Shown here in pieces: positions 1 to 8,992 of a stretch of DNA of 64,000 nucleotides. The stretch comes from Symbiodinium natans (taxonomy: Eukaryota > Sar > Dinophyceae > Suessiales > Symbiodiniaceae), in the NCBI GenBank assembly GCA_905221605.1, contig CAJNDS010002611.1, positions 1-64,000 of the forward strand, written 5' to 3'. Positions within the stretch are counted from its first letter, which is position 1. Every line of letters starts with the position of its first letter. The translations under genes and the position numbers were made by a program. The notes beneath the pieces are model-generated. The model worked only from the letters and a program-made list of their open reading frames with translations, was not told where the DNA came from and did no database searches.

Positions 1-306
1 CCACGCCCACGCCCACGCCAACGCCCACGCCCACACGCCCACGCCACGGCCCACGCCCAGCCACGCCCACGCCCACGCGAGCGCACGCCGCCACGCGCAC
101 GCGCACGCGCACGCGCACGCGCACGCGCACGCGCACATGCGCACGCACACGCACACGCACACGCTCACGCTCACGCTCACGCACACGCACACGCACAGGC
201 ACGCACACGCACGCACGCGCACGCACACGCGCACACGCACACGCACGCACACACGCGCACACACACACACACAAACACACAAACACACAAACACTCAAAC
301 AAACAA
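1..306. repeat. CA/CG-rich simple repeat (CCACGC, CGCACA, CACAAA units)
   Basis: The tract changes unit along its length: CCACGC hexamers first, then CGCACA/CACGCA units, then (CA)n and CACAAA/CAAA units up to about 306. It directly abuts the 3' end of the minus-strand LINE, so on the element's own strand it reads as a GTTT/TG-rich tail. It reaches the window edge, so its full length is unknown. Open frames across it encode only Thr-His or Val-Cys-Arg repeats and are not genes. Confidence 0.9.
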
Positions 307-408
307 ACATTTTGACTTTGACGCTTTGCGTAGTCTGTGCTACAGTGAGCATAGCCCAGCATTCGCGTGACCATGTCACAACAGAGGTGAACTTCGAGCA
401 TAAAGAGC

Positions 409-3400
409 TTAATTGAGCGGAGGAGCGATGTGAAAATCAAACCTCCACTTCCGAGCAGAACGTTGCATAAACAAATCTTGCAAGTGAGCGCGAGGGTCCG
501 GCTCACACATATGTTTGACACGATATGATACACCTTTGGTTGGGCGGCTGTAGCCCAACACGTACAGACTACGACAATTCACAACACATTCCCCAGGGAG
601 GAGAGCTACGTGCATGCTTTTCCTAAACCATTTGACTGCCGCTTGGAATGTTCGCAGGTCTTCTGCAAACGTGAATGCTTCCAGCGGTACATCACATGTG
701 CAGGAGTCCCGCATCATATATGATGGCCTTTTCTTGGCACGAAATTTGTTAATGTTGACGGGCGGTCGCAACCCCGTGCTGAAGATGAAGTTGACAAGGA
801 GTTCAGTCATGGATGTGTCAGCATGTGTATGATTGCAGGCCCACTGGAGCTCATTAGCCCAGGCCAGGAGTGCACGGGCAAACGCTTGGGAGTACGGGCA
901 ATGCCTCAACGCGTCATCTTCAACAAGCGCCTGGTGTGAGAAACAAGCGCTGGAAACATCCAACACCGAGATCTCAAACCGCGGCGTCGCACGAGCATCT
1001 GCTGATTTGGCAAACTCAAAGCGAGCACACTGAATCAAAAAGGCATGGTATTGCTTTACCACATTAATCATCTCTTCTTGCTTGGCGTTCATCACAAGCA
1101 GCTGGCTGAACGAGAAAAGTTCCGCGTTACGCACTGCGTGTTTCGCCGCAGAATCTGCCAAGTTGTTATAATGACGACACATATCAAGGAAGGGCGGGAG
1201 GGCGGATGTAAGATCCAAGTGTGCTTTGACCTTAACGAAGACCACCGCACCCTCCTCCCTATCAGCCACTAGCAAGTCAAAAACCTCCCACAAATCCATG
1301 TGCTTCATGAGAGGCGGGCGGGAACCTTTATGCAAGTGGTCAATGCGCTCTTGGGCTGCATCAACAGCATACTTGCAATCAGAATAGATGGTGCATTGCT
1401 TCGAAAGTTGGAGCGCAAGCACGATGGCATATACCTCTGCGCGATCGTTGGTTTGTTCACACCCAGGCAAAACACTGGAATGGACAACGCCCTCACCCTT
1501 GCAACTCATGTTTGCGATGACCGCAGCAGACGCTGCAACAGAGGACAGCTTGCGATTAGGCCAGTAGCAAGACCCATCAACAAAAATGTGCAGCGCGTTG
1601 CAAGCAGTAGGATGCTGGAAACACAAAGGCGCGGCACGCAATCGCACCAAGAGAGGCCATGTGTCTGCAACTAAGGGAACCAAACCGAATCGCCACACAG
1701 TTTCCGGCAGTTGGTGCAATTTTTCAAAAAGGCCTGGGAAATTTGCCCTGAAACCTGCATACGCTTGGCATTGAAACACTCGATGAAATTTCGAATCAGG
1801 CGAGTCACAATTCGGGCATTGTGAACTACGAGACAAATCCCATTTTGACACCACGTCGTTAGTGTAGTTACCGCCATGCAAGAAAAACCTGACAATGCCC
1901 AGCTCATCGGGTTGAAGCTGCAACAGCAAGGACCGCGTCCCGTGAACATCGACAGCGCGCAACAGGAACCCAGGTCTGGACACCATGAGCTCAGCACACA
2001 CTGTCTGCATCCATGTCTGGCTAAGAGCAAAACACAAAAATTTTCTTGTACACCGTAGCCAATCAAGAGCACCAAACCAAGAATGCAAGAGTTTTGCACC
2101 TTCAGGGGTCCACCCTAGCAGCGATGCAGACTTTGCCAGAGCACCAGCAGGACGATTTGGCAGTCCCCCGCTATTCAGCAGCCTAAGAAACTCAGGTTTG
2201 AAAGCGGGGAACTTCCAAAGAAACCTTCGCCAGTAACAACACCTTTGCACAAGATCAAGCAGCTGTGGATCGCAGTTATCCCCTGTCAAAGAGAAGGCTA
2301 TTTTGGAGTTCTCGCCTGGCCTGTTGAAGCCCAGCGCCTTTGCAGCGGCAGCGCGCCAAGATTTGAACTCCGACTTGGAAACTTGAACCAAGGCCTGTCC
2401 AAAGGTGCACCTGGAAAAAGCGCCCCCAAGAGCCAGTCGCTGCTTGAATCGCGTAGGAAGTCTTGAAACCCGGACTTTTGTCATTGAATCTTTCATTTTG
2501 TGAAAACGCGACCTCCAAACACTTTTTTGCCTACGCCGCGTGTAATTGACATCAACCCCCAAATCCCTGGCGTGCCACATCAGCGGGATGCGAACACCAC
2601 CATAGGACACATTCTGCAAGCGCTTACGGAGATCTGGCGTGGTGGCCCAGACCCAGGACTTTTCAGGGGCCAACCGGAGTTTAAAAGCATCGCACAAGCG
2701 ACACAGAATGTCAAAAGCGGCTTTGCAGTCATCAAATGTTTTGGAAGCAAACGACCAGTTATCAGCAAAAACAAAGGGGCATGTGCCATCTGTGCTCAGC
2801 ACTTCGTGCGCCAAGTATGCCACGCACGTCATGACAATGACCGACAGGCTACACCCCTCGGGGAACCCAGTCTCACTGCATTCGGCAACGCCTGCAACCC
2901 CTTGCAACAGGAAGGTCCTTGTAAAGGACGAAAGCATGTTCTCGTACGCTTCAACGTAACACGGGTTGATCCCGAGATAGAGCATCAGCCAAAGCAGTGG
3001 AGCGCGAGGCAGGGCGTTAAAACACTTGATGATGTCAAACACACCGCCTAACCGAGACAAACCTTGGCTAAAACTAGTCTCCAAGTAAAGGGCCATCATG
3101 GCATTAATGTCCGTGACGGACATGCCCTTGACTCCCCCGGCAAGCGTGGGCGGCAATTTAGATGACATCCACTCAGCAATTTCGGTTGATCTGTATCGTG
3201 CCCAGCAGCGATACAGTCGGCTCAAGATGGTTATCGGTCGGATTTGTAGCGCAGTGCACGAACCTTCAATCTTGGGCAGACAAATTACCATAGCAAAAAC
3301 GAGGGACTCAGGCCACGACGCCCCTTCCTCTAATGCATGAAAAAGCTCAAAAAGCGCTGGCAACATGGATGCTGGAATCAACTTAAGTTCCTTAACAGTG

Positions 3401-5454
3401 AAACCGCATGAACCACGTGCAGACTTTGTCGAGACACCTTTCAACAGATGAGTCCATTTTCTTACATCAAAATGAGTGTATGGCATGGGCTCAAAGGGCC
3501 GGAGCGTTCCCTCAATGAAGGAGATGGCGTCGTCCCAGTCATCTAAGGAGGTTGAAGCATCTCTGTGAAACCACTGCCCCCAGGTGTGTCTGATTTCAAC
3601 ATCAGCTTCAGCGGGGTCAACCAGCGTTTTCTTAAGAAGAATGCGAGGAGGCCACTCGCGAGGTGAAAGCCGGGGGAAGACCGACACTGCCCCAGCATGG
3701 ACACGTTGGACCAGGAACTCCTGCCCATGATACTCCAGAACGTCTCCGACACGGATGTCCGGAAGTGACTGTAGAGGTATTTTGGTTCGGCCACTCTTGG
3801 GCCACCGGACCCTGCGGCAAGACAAAGGTATTTCTTGCACTACGTGAGATAATGGGGGTTGATCGAAGGATCGCAGCTGCGCGAAAGCCTTGCCACCCGC
3901 GCCGCGCTTCCAATCCAGAATGAGTTCCTCACGCGTTTCTGCGGCCTTTGTAAGAATGTACTGTCGTTGCTGTGATTCAAAAAAGTCCCTCACCACAGTG
4001 TAAATTTCCTCACACAAGGGTAAGGGGGGGCAAGCCATTGGCATGAAAACGCCTTTATCGAACAAAAGCCACTGACAAAAGGACCCAGGAAATCCTTTAG
4101 CAGCCTTACAGGCCTCCCACAGCTGCGCAGCACTTCGGACGCAACCGTGATTTGGGGGCAAAGCCTGCACAAGGATACGCTTCGTGAGCCGGCAGAGCGA
4201 CTGCAGCCTGTGAACCTGCCGCAAGAGCCTGCGCAGGAAAATGTTTCCTTGAGTCAAGGCTGCATCAAAGTCGCCATCACGAGCCTTGGGAAACAAAGGA
4301 ACAGAGCAAGGCTGTTGGACTGGTTTGAACTTGTGGCAGCGCCCGCGGTATCCAGGAGGGAGTTTACGTGGCTGGCCATCCGACCACACAGCCGAGCTCA
4401 TGAAAACAGACTCGCACTCCTGCGCCCAGCATTGAAAGCCTTTGGCCAAGTTGTTAGACAGAATGCAATCCGACACTACGTCTGTTAGACGAGAGGACAC
4501 ATTTGCTGCAGAACTCTCCAGCATATTGGAATCTAACAGCACCTTATCAAATGCTTTTGGCAAGAGACATTTCCAGCGAGGCGCCTTGAACACTTCCAAA
4601 TCAAAGCAGCCCAAAAGCAGCGGGTGCGAATCAAAATAGAAATCCGAAACAACATCGGCAACGCGCAAAGCCTGCGCAGCTTTAGGGTTCACCAATATGA
4701 AAGAGTGCCTAGTCGCATCTCGGCAAGTTGGTTGCAATGGATGCCTGAGGGCCTGCGCTGACCACTGGGCCGCATCGATCCAGCCAGAGTTTTGGAGGAG
4801 ATCCCAAGCAGGCAAGGTGTCGAGCGTTGTGTTCAGATCGCCAGCAATGACTGCAGGACCGCTGAAGGCCATTACGACTTTGAAGGCAGCTTCCAACAAC
4901 ATGTTTGTGGCGCGTAACGGTTGGGAGTGAGCTGAAGAAACGGGCGGGCCATACAGAGTGACGACCTGCGCTACGCAATGAGTGGAAACCTGAACAAAGG
5001 ATTGAAGGAAGCGTGAGGAATCACGAACCTCAACAGGAGCCAAGCCGGGCGACGTACGAATGGGCAAGTCGGTGAAACAAGCTGTGCCTGAAGCCAAGCC
5101 TTTCATTTGCGCAACACCAGTAGCATACGGGGCTACCGGGGGGGAAAACTGCATGCGAAATCCCTGTCGTTGCATCCTACCTCGGATGACAGGGATGGCC
5201 TTAGCAGTGTGATGAGTCTCACTCGCAGTCCAAATACCCCTACCCAAGGCAGACAACAAATCTTCTTTGTGGAGCAAGGCTCCTGCATTCAGAGTACCGA
5301 TTTGTAGACAAGCAGACACGTCGACATTACGCAGATGCCACTCAACAGGTCCTGGCCCTGGCACGCGGGCCTCGCCGAAACGCTGAAACGGAGGCTGCCG
5401 CAAAATTGAGACCTTTACATTACTCAGGCGAGGGCCATGGAACCCCACACTCAC
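409..5454 (-). CDS. LINE ORF2: APE endonuclease, reverse transcriptase, CCHC finger, RNase H
   Basis: A polyprotein of 1681 codons that nicks target DNA and primes reverse transcription of the element RNA. The APE-type endonuclease covers about residues 48-300: Glu79 in ASETH, Asp206 and Asn208 in AGDLN, and His277 in FDSHP. The reverse transcriptase covers about 650-950: motif A VFDIIKCF with Asp807, and motif C FADNW at 896-900 in place of the usual YADD. A Cys-Cys-His-Cys finger has residues 1213, 1216, 1224 and 1229. RNase H covers about 1288-1440 with a full set of acidic residues: Asp1293 (FVDGS), Glu1340, Asp1359, His1412 and Asp1434. The frame opens with GTG overlapping the ORF1 stop (GTGA). 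The first ATG is codon 94, inside the endonuclease, so translation probably depends on ORF1 (reinitiation or frameshift). The last ~240 residues have no function I recognise. Confidence 0.93.
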   Translation of the reverse strand: MSVGFHGPRLSNVKVSILRQPPFQRFGEARVPGPGPVEWHLRNVDVSACLQIGTLNAGALLHKEDLLSALGRGIWTASETHHTAKAIPVIRGRMQRQGFRMQFSPPVAPYATGVAQMKGLASGTACFTDLPIRTSPGLAPVEVRDSSRFLQSFVQVSTHCVAQVVTLYGPPVSSAHSQPLRATNMLLEAAFKVVMAFSGPAVIAGDLNTTLDTLPAWDLLQNSGWIDAAQWSAQALRHPLQPTCRDATRHSFILVNPKAAQALRVADVVSDFYFDSHPLLLGCFDLEVFKAPRWKCLLPKAFDKVLLDSNMLESSAANVSSRLTDVVSDCILSNNLAKGFQCWAQECESVFMSSAVWSDGQPRKLPPGYRGRCHKFKPVQQPCSVPLFPKARDGDFDAALTQGNIFLRRLLRQVHRLQSLCRLTKRILVQALPPNHGCVRSAAQLWEACKAAKGFPGSFCQWLLFDKGVFMPMACPPLPLCEEIYTVVRDFFESQQRQYILTKAAETREELILDWKRGAGGKAFAQLRSFDQPPLSHVVQEIPLSCRRVRWPKSGRTKIPLQSLPDIRVGDVLEYHGQEFLVQRVHAGAVSVFPRLSPREWPPRILLKKTLVDPAEADVEIRHTWGQWFHRDASTSLDDWDDAISFIEGTLRPFEPMPYTHFDVRKWTHLLKGVSTKSARGSCGFTVKELKLIPASMLPALFELFHALEEGASWPESLVFAMVICLPKIEGSCTALQIRPITILSRLYRCWARYRSTEIAEWMSSKLPPTLAGGVKGMSVTDINAMMALYLETSFSQGLSRLGGVFDIIKCFNALPRAPLLWLMLYLGINPCYVEAYENMLSSFTRTFLLQGVAGVAECSETGFPEGCSLSVIVMTCVAYLAHEVLSTDGTCPFVFADNWSFASKTFDDCKAAFDILCRLCDAFKLRLAPEKSWVWATTPDLRKRLQNVSYGGVRIPLMWHARDLGVDVNYTRRRQKSVWRSRFHKMKDSMTKVRVSRLPTRFKQRLALGGAFSRCTFGQALVQVSKSEFKSWRAAAAKALGFNRPGENSKIAFSLTGDNCDPQLLDLVQRCCYWRRFLWKFPAFKPEFLRLLNSGGLPNRPAGALAKSASLLGWTPEGAKLLHSWFGALDWLRCTRKFLCFALSQTWMQTVCAELMVSRPGFLLRAVDVHGTRSLLLQLQPDELGIVRFFLHGGNYTNDVVSKWDLSRSSQCPNCDSPDSKFHRVFQCQAYAGFRANFPGLFEKLHQLPETVWRFGLVPLVADTWPLLVRLRAAPLCFQHPTACNALHIFVDGSCYWPNRKLSSVAASAAVIANMSCKGEGVVHSSVLPGCEQTNDRAEVYAIVLALQLSKQCTIYSDCKYAVDAAQERIDHLHKGSRPPLMKHMDLWEVFDLLVADREEGAVVFVKVKAHLDLTSALPPFLDMCRHYNNLADSAAKHAVRNAELFSFSQLLVMNAKQEEMINVVKQYHAFLIQCARFEFAKSADARATPRFEISVLDVSSACFSHQALVEDDALRHCPYSQAFARALLAWANELQWACNHTHADTSMTELLVNFIFSTGLRPPVNINKFRAKKRPSYMMRDSCTCDVPLEAFTFAEDLRTFQAAVKWFRKSMHVALLPGECVVNCRSLYVLGYSRPTKGVSYRVKHMCEPDPRAHLQDLFMQRSARKWRFDFHIAPPLN

Positions 5455-7574
5455 ACCGAACGCATATTTTGCGCGGCGTCATCTGCCTTCCTTCGCACCT
5501 CCCTCTCATGAAGCGCCTGCTCAACAGCATAGAGTCGCGCGTGGTGACTCCCGAAATTTTGTTCTAAGCGGCTTTCCAAACGAGAGTCATGGTGGGCGAA
5601 CAGTTCGCGCATCTGCTGGATCATATCGGAGTGGCTAGCTTTCACATCCACCTCCAAGGACTGAACCCTTCCCGCCAATGCACAAACCTGGGATTCATTG
5701 GCAACAAGGGCTTGCTGGACCTGAGAGATGGCCTCAACATTACCGGCTCCCAAGAGTTCACATGCTGCCAAGCGCTGTTCCAGCTTTTCACTGGCGACGA
5801 CCATTCCCTCGCGAAGCAAAGATTGCATCTCATGTCGCAAGGAAGTCTGCAAGCAATCAAACTTTTCTTGCACGGGAAACCTAGGTTCCATGGGCTCATC
5901 CTGCGACGCAGACGCACGCGATATTAACACTTCATCACCGGGCCCGTGATTTGGGTCGAAAGGTGTGACCATCACAGTGAACTCACCAAGGCGGAAGTGG
6001 AAGGATGGAGGAGCCTCATCGGCACCTATGAGCCAAGTTTTTGCCCGCAGCGGACGAATTGCACTGGCAGAGGACCAGCCCAGCTGACGCATCGCAGCCG
6101 AAACTTGAGAAGCCGACAGTGTGTTCGGCAAATTTAGAGCCAGAAACTTCAAGCGAGAAGGTTCAACAACACGTTCCAACAAAGCCCCAGGTGCGACGTG
6201 AGCCTTGACTTCATTGAAATGCTCCTGCTTCACCAGGATGCCATAACCAGACTGAAGCTTGGTCAGCCCTAACGCTCGCTCACAGCCATGAGCTTTAGCT
6301 TTGGTCACCTCAAGAGGACCAACGCAAGGGATTACGCGGAACCTGTGATCGCGAGTTTTTTCCGGCGACCTTGGGCACAGGAAAACCCCTTTGGTCCCCG
6401 AGTCCCGAAGGGCGGCATCGAGCGAAGAGTCCAAAACAAGGATGTAGCCGTGGAAATGATTAGCATCAAGCGGCCGGCACTTCTTTCGGAGCTCATTGTA
6501 GAAATGTCGAGCCCAAGAATGAGAAATGACTCCGTCGGCCTTCAGTGCAGGAATGGCCTGTGCTGCAAAGGATAGCGGGTCAACAGCTACCAACTCCCAC
6601 TCATCAGAAACAAGATCTCGGACTATCTTGACCTCAACGGGAGTGGCAGGGACAGGGTCAAACTCAACCGATGGACAACTGGCCGCAAACTCAGCCACTA
6701 CACTGCCAAACTGAACGACAGTGCCAGGCACAAGGATAGGCCTCCCATGCTCATCACACGCCGGGAGCTCTATGAACTTGCCAACGCCAGGCGCCAATCG
6801 ACCAATGACAAAGACGACAGTGGCATCAAGATGAATTGGTCGTGGCGGTAGGTACGGCATGATGTGGTCAAGCTGCATGACATAAAGCCCTGGGCCATCG
6901 GACGGGAACTTGTGCGAATCCCGACGCACTAGCCCACCACCATCAGGCACATGGAAGTGTTGGACGTCAACATGAACAGATTTTGCATCAATGTCTGACG
7001 CATGTACCGCGGGCAAAGGCAACCGCGAAGAACTGGAAGGTTTGCTGGACCGACGCTCAACAACGCTGCCTTTACCGAGCCCCTTGGGGAGGAGTGAACT
7101 GCCATGTTTTTGCAACTTCCGCATTTCTGAGTATGCCTGCAGCTCATCCGGCTGAAGAATGCGAATCATGTGGTCATTGCAAATGCTCTTGAGCGCATTC
7201 CATGGATTTTCGCTGCTGGCTACTTGGCGAAGTGCAGAAACAGGAACTTTATCTAGGATCGCTTGGACACGCTTGGGCAAAGCATCCTGAGGCACACCAT
7301 GCGAAATCAGTAGGGTGGCCAGGAAAGTCTTAAGAGACTCCACATCACGCGCAGCCCCACCTCTGAGAGGAAATGCACGTACCCGCAAAACAGCTTCATG
7401 TCCCAACTCACGCAGCAACATGTCAAGCGAGCACAAGCTTCCATTGTGAAACACGCAAAACGTTTCCGGGGGCATACCCGTTAGCTCTGCCACATGCTCA
7501 CGTACGCATTCGACAGTGCTATGGGAGGGTGCACGAAGCTGGTGCAGCTGGCCTTTGAAGCCCACAATCCACAT
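5451..7574 (-). CDS. LINE ORF1: ubiquitin-like N-terminus plus coiled-coil C-terminus
   Basis: I place the start at the ATG at 7574, giving 707 residues. The open frame continues upstream without a Met through the 5' region and the CCCACGCA array, and I read that extension as non-coding. Residues 1-73 resemble ubiquitin: a beta-rich start, MPPETF where ubiquitin has IPPDQQ, and an end in FPLRGG followed by Ala-Ala-Arg. A Ser-rich basic linker follows, then a long mixed middle region that I do not recognise. The last ~140 residues are heptad-like, Glu/Gln/Arg-rich coiled coil, as in LINE ORF1 proteins that oligomerise on element RNA. No RRM or CCHC knuckle is evident. The stop overlaps the first codon of ORF2. 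Function as an RNA chaperone is inferred from position only. Confidence 0.85.
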   Translation of the reverse strand: MWIVGFKGQLHQLRAPSHSTVECVREHVAELTGMPPETFCVFHNGSLCSLDMLLRELGHEAVLRVRAFPLRGGAARDVESLKTFLATLLISHGVPQDALPKRVQAILDKVPVSALRQVASSENPWNALKSICNDHMIRILQPDELQAYSEMRKLQKHGSSLLPKGLGKGSVVERRSSKPSSSSRLPLPAVHASDIDAKSVHVDVQHFHVPDGGGLVRRDSHKFPSDGPGLYVMQLDHIMPYLPPRPIHLDATVVFVIGRLAPGVGKFIELPACDEHGRPILVPGTVVQFGSVVAEFAASCPSVEFDPVPATPVEVKIVRDLVSDEWELVAVDPLSFAAQAIPALKADGVISHSWARHFYNELRKKCRPLDANHFHGYILVLDSSLDAALRDSGTKGVFLCPRSPEKTRDHRFRVIPCVGPLEVTKAKAHGCERALGLTKLQSGYGILVKQEHFNEVKAHVAPGALLERVVEPSRLKFLALNLPNTLSASQVSAAMRQLGWSSASAIRPLRAKTWLIGADEAPPSFHFRLGEFTVMVTPFDPNHGPGDEVLISRASASQDEPMEPRFPVQEKFDCLQTSLRHEMQSLLREGMVVASEKLEQRLAACELLGAGNVEAISQVQQALVANESQVCALAGRVQSLEVDVKASHSDMIQQMRELFAHHDSRLESRLEQNFGSHHARLYAVEQALHEREVRRKADDAAQNMRSV
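7356..7574 (-). other. Ubiquitin-like domain coding segment with LRGG end
   Basis: These 73 codons form the N-terminus of LINE ORF1. Ubiquitin has 76 residues; this segment starts MWIVGFKG, has the PP turn near residue 35, a hydrophobic LLRELG segment where ubiquitin has its TLSDYN turn, and ends AVLRVRAFPLRGG. In cells, LRGG followed by more protein is the cleavage site used by deubiquitinases on ubiquitin fusions. Whether this one is cut is unknown. The similarity was judged by eye. Confidence 0.6.
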
Positions 7575-7800
7575 GTGAATGGGACATGGCGCAGGCTGTG
7601 ACCGCAGCTGTCTTTCCCTGGCATAAAGCCTCAAGCATGAGGCCTGCACTATCCACAGCACGAGCAGTCCAAGTTCTACGGCCGTAAGACATGGCAGCAA
7701 CAACAACAGAAGCTCAGCAAGGACAATGCCCCAGCAAACGAGCGGCCCAAGCACGAGCCCTGTCACAAGCAACTCAACAATGAAACAAACAAACAAACAA
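7575..7800 (-). other. LINE 5' region (probable 5' UTR), open but Met-less
   Basis: This stretch lies between the CCCACGCA array and the ORF1 ATG. It is open in the ORF1 frame and would encode a strikingly hydrophobic Leu/Val-rich run followed by a basic segment, but it has no ATG. It most likely holds the 5' UTR and internal promoter of the LINE; no promoter motif can be named. Confidence 0.45.
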
Positions 7801-8006
7801 ACGCACGCACCCACGCACCCACGCACCCACGCACCCACGCACCCACGCACCCACGCACCCACGCACCCGCGCACCCACGCACCCACGCACCCACACGCAG
7901 CCACGCACCCACGCAGCCACCCACGCCACGCACCCACGCACCCACGCAGCACCCACGCACCCACGCACCCCACGGCACCCACGCACGCACCACACACACG
8001 CACACA

Positions 8007-8046
<40 letters not shown>

Positions 8047-8515
8047 CCCACGCACCCACGCACACCACGCACCCACGCACCCACGCACCCACGCACCCAC
8101 GCACCCACGCACCCACGCACCCACGCACGCACCCACGCACCCACGCACCCACGCACCCACGCACCCACGCACCCACGCACCCACGCACCCACGCACCCAC
8201 GCGCACGCACCCACGCACCCACGCACCCACGCACCCACGCACCCACGCACGCGTTCACCACCACGCACACCACGCACCCACGCACCACACCCACGCACCC
8301 ACGCACCCACGCACCCACCCACCCACGCACCCAACGCACACGCACACCACGCACCCACGCACCCACGCACCCCACGCACCCACGCACGCACCACGCACCC
8401 ACGCACGCACGCCGCACCCCGCACCCACGCACGCACGCACCCACCCACCCACCAACCCGCACGCACCCACACACACACACACACACACGCGCGCGCACCC
8501 ACCCACCCACCCACA
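7787..8515. repeat. CCCACGCA octamer array with CACGCA/CA variants
   Basis: About 700 bp of tandem CCCACGCA units, with slips to CACGCACG, CACACG, CCACC and (CA)n near 8470-8490. It starts after CAAACAAACAAAC. Being 8 bp long, the unit has no stop in most frames, so long artefactual open frames exist on both strands (octapeptide-like Val-Arg-Gly-Cys and Thr-His-Ala-Pro repeats). It sits just upstream of the LINE 5' end and matches in base make-up the repeat beyond the LINE 3' end. Confidence 0.93.
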
Positions 8516-8992
8516 CATGCATGTGGACACTCTCCTTTGACAAGCAAGCTAGCTGCGCGGAGCTCAGGATGGTTTAGTATGTTTATACTTACTGGGCAGT
8601 TGTGGAACAGTGGCACTTCCAGCAAGGAGATCTCATTCATCCCAGGACTGCACTGAATTGGAAAGTACATAACGTCATAACATGGCACATGCTCCAACTC
8701 AGCCCGCCTGCAAAACTTCTTGTTCTCATTGTGTGTATTCGTGAGTTCTGACAGTTCTGAGAACAACGATGCCTTAGAGCAGCTTAAAGGGGCCACGGTG
8801 TAAGATGCTTCTGAAAACGCATTATCAGATTATCACTACCCACGGCCTCAAGCTTTGTGCGTTCCTGTTTCCGGCTCCATGCAAAGACTCCGGAAGTACT
8901 CTGGATACTGGATGGTTCTGATATGTTCTGATGTTCGTTGCCACGTCTGACATGTGAAAAAAACAGATGTTCGTTGTGCTTTTTTTGCTGAG
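8516..8992. other. Spacer between LINE/array and coiled-coil gene
   Basis: There is no convincing coding frame here. The first recognisable exon of the downstream gene starts mid-repeat at about 8993 without a Met. So this stretch is either an intron or holds unrecognised first exons or the promoter. Confidence 0.4.

Larger units (their letters stand above)
307..7790 (-). mobile_element. Non-LTR retrotransposon (LINE), apparently full length
   Basis: A two-ORF LINE read on the minus strand. The order is 5' region (about 7790-7575), ORF1 (7574-5451), ORF2 (5454-409) and a short 3' UTR (408 to about 307) that ends in GTTT repeats. Both ORFs are uninterrupted over 7.1 kb, which suggests a young and possibly active copy. 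The order APE, RT, CCHC finger, RNase H is that of RNase-H-bearing LINE clades. Both ends run into CAAAC/CACGCA simple repeat: CAAACAAACAAAC occurs at about 7787-7803 and a similar tract at about 290-308. This fits insertion into a microsatellite. Exact ends and target-site duplications cannot be fixed inside low-complexity DNA. Confidence 0.88.

Noticed and set aside
137-533. Open frames on both strands coding Thr-His and Val-Cys repeats
   Set aside because: They are readings of the CA/CACGCA simple repeat; no independent protein-like sequence follows.
7726-8577. Plus-strand 283-codon frame and minus-strand frames across the CCCACGCA array
   Set aside because: An 8-bp unit without stops opens several frames at once on both strands; composition is pure repeat.
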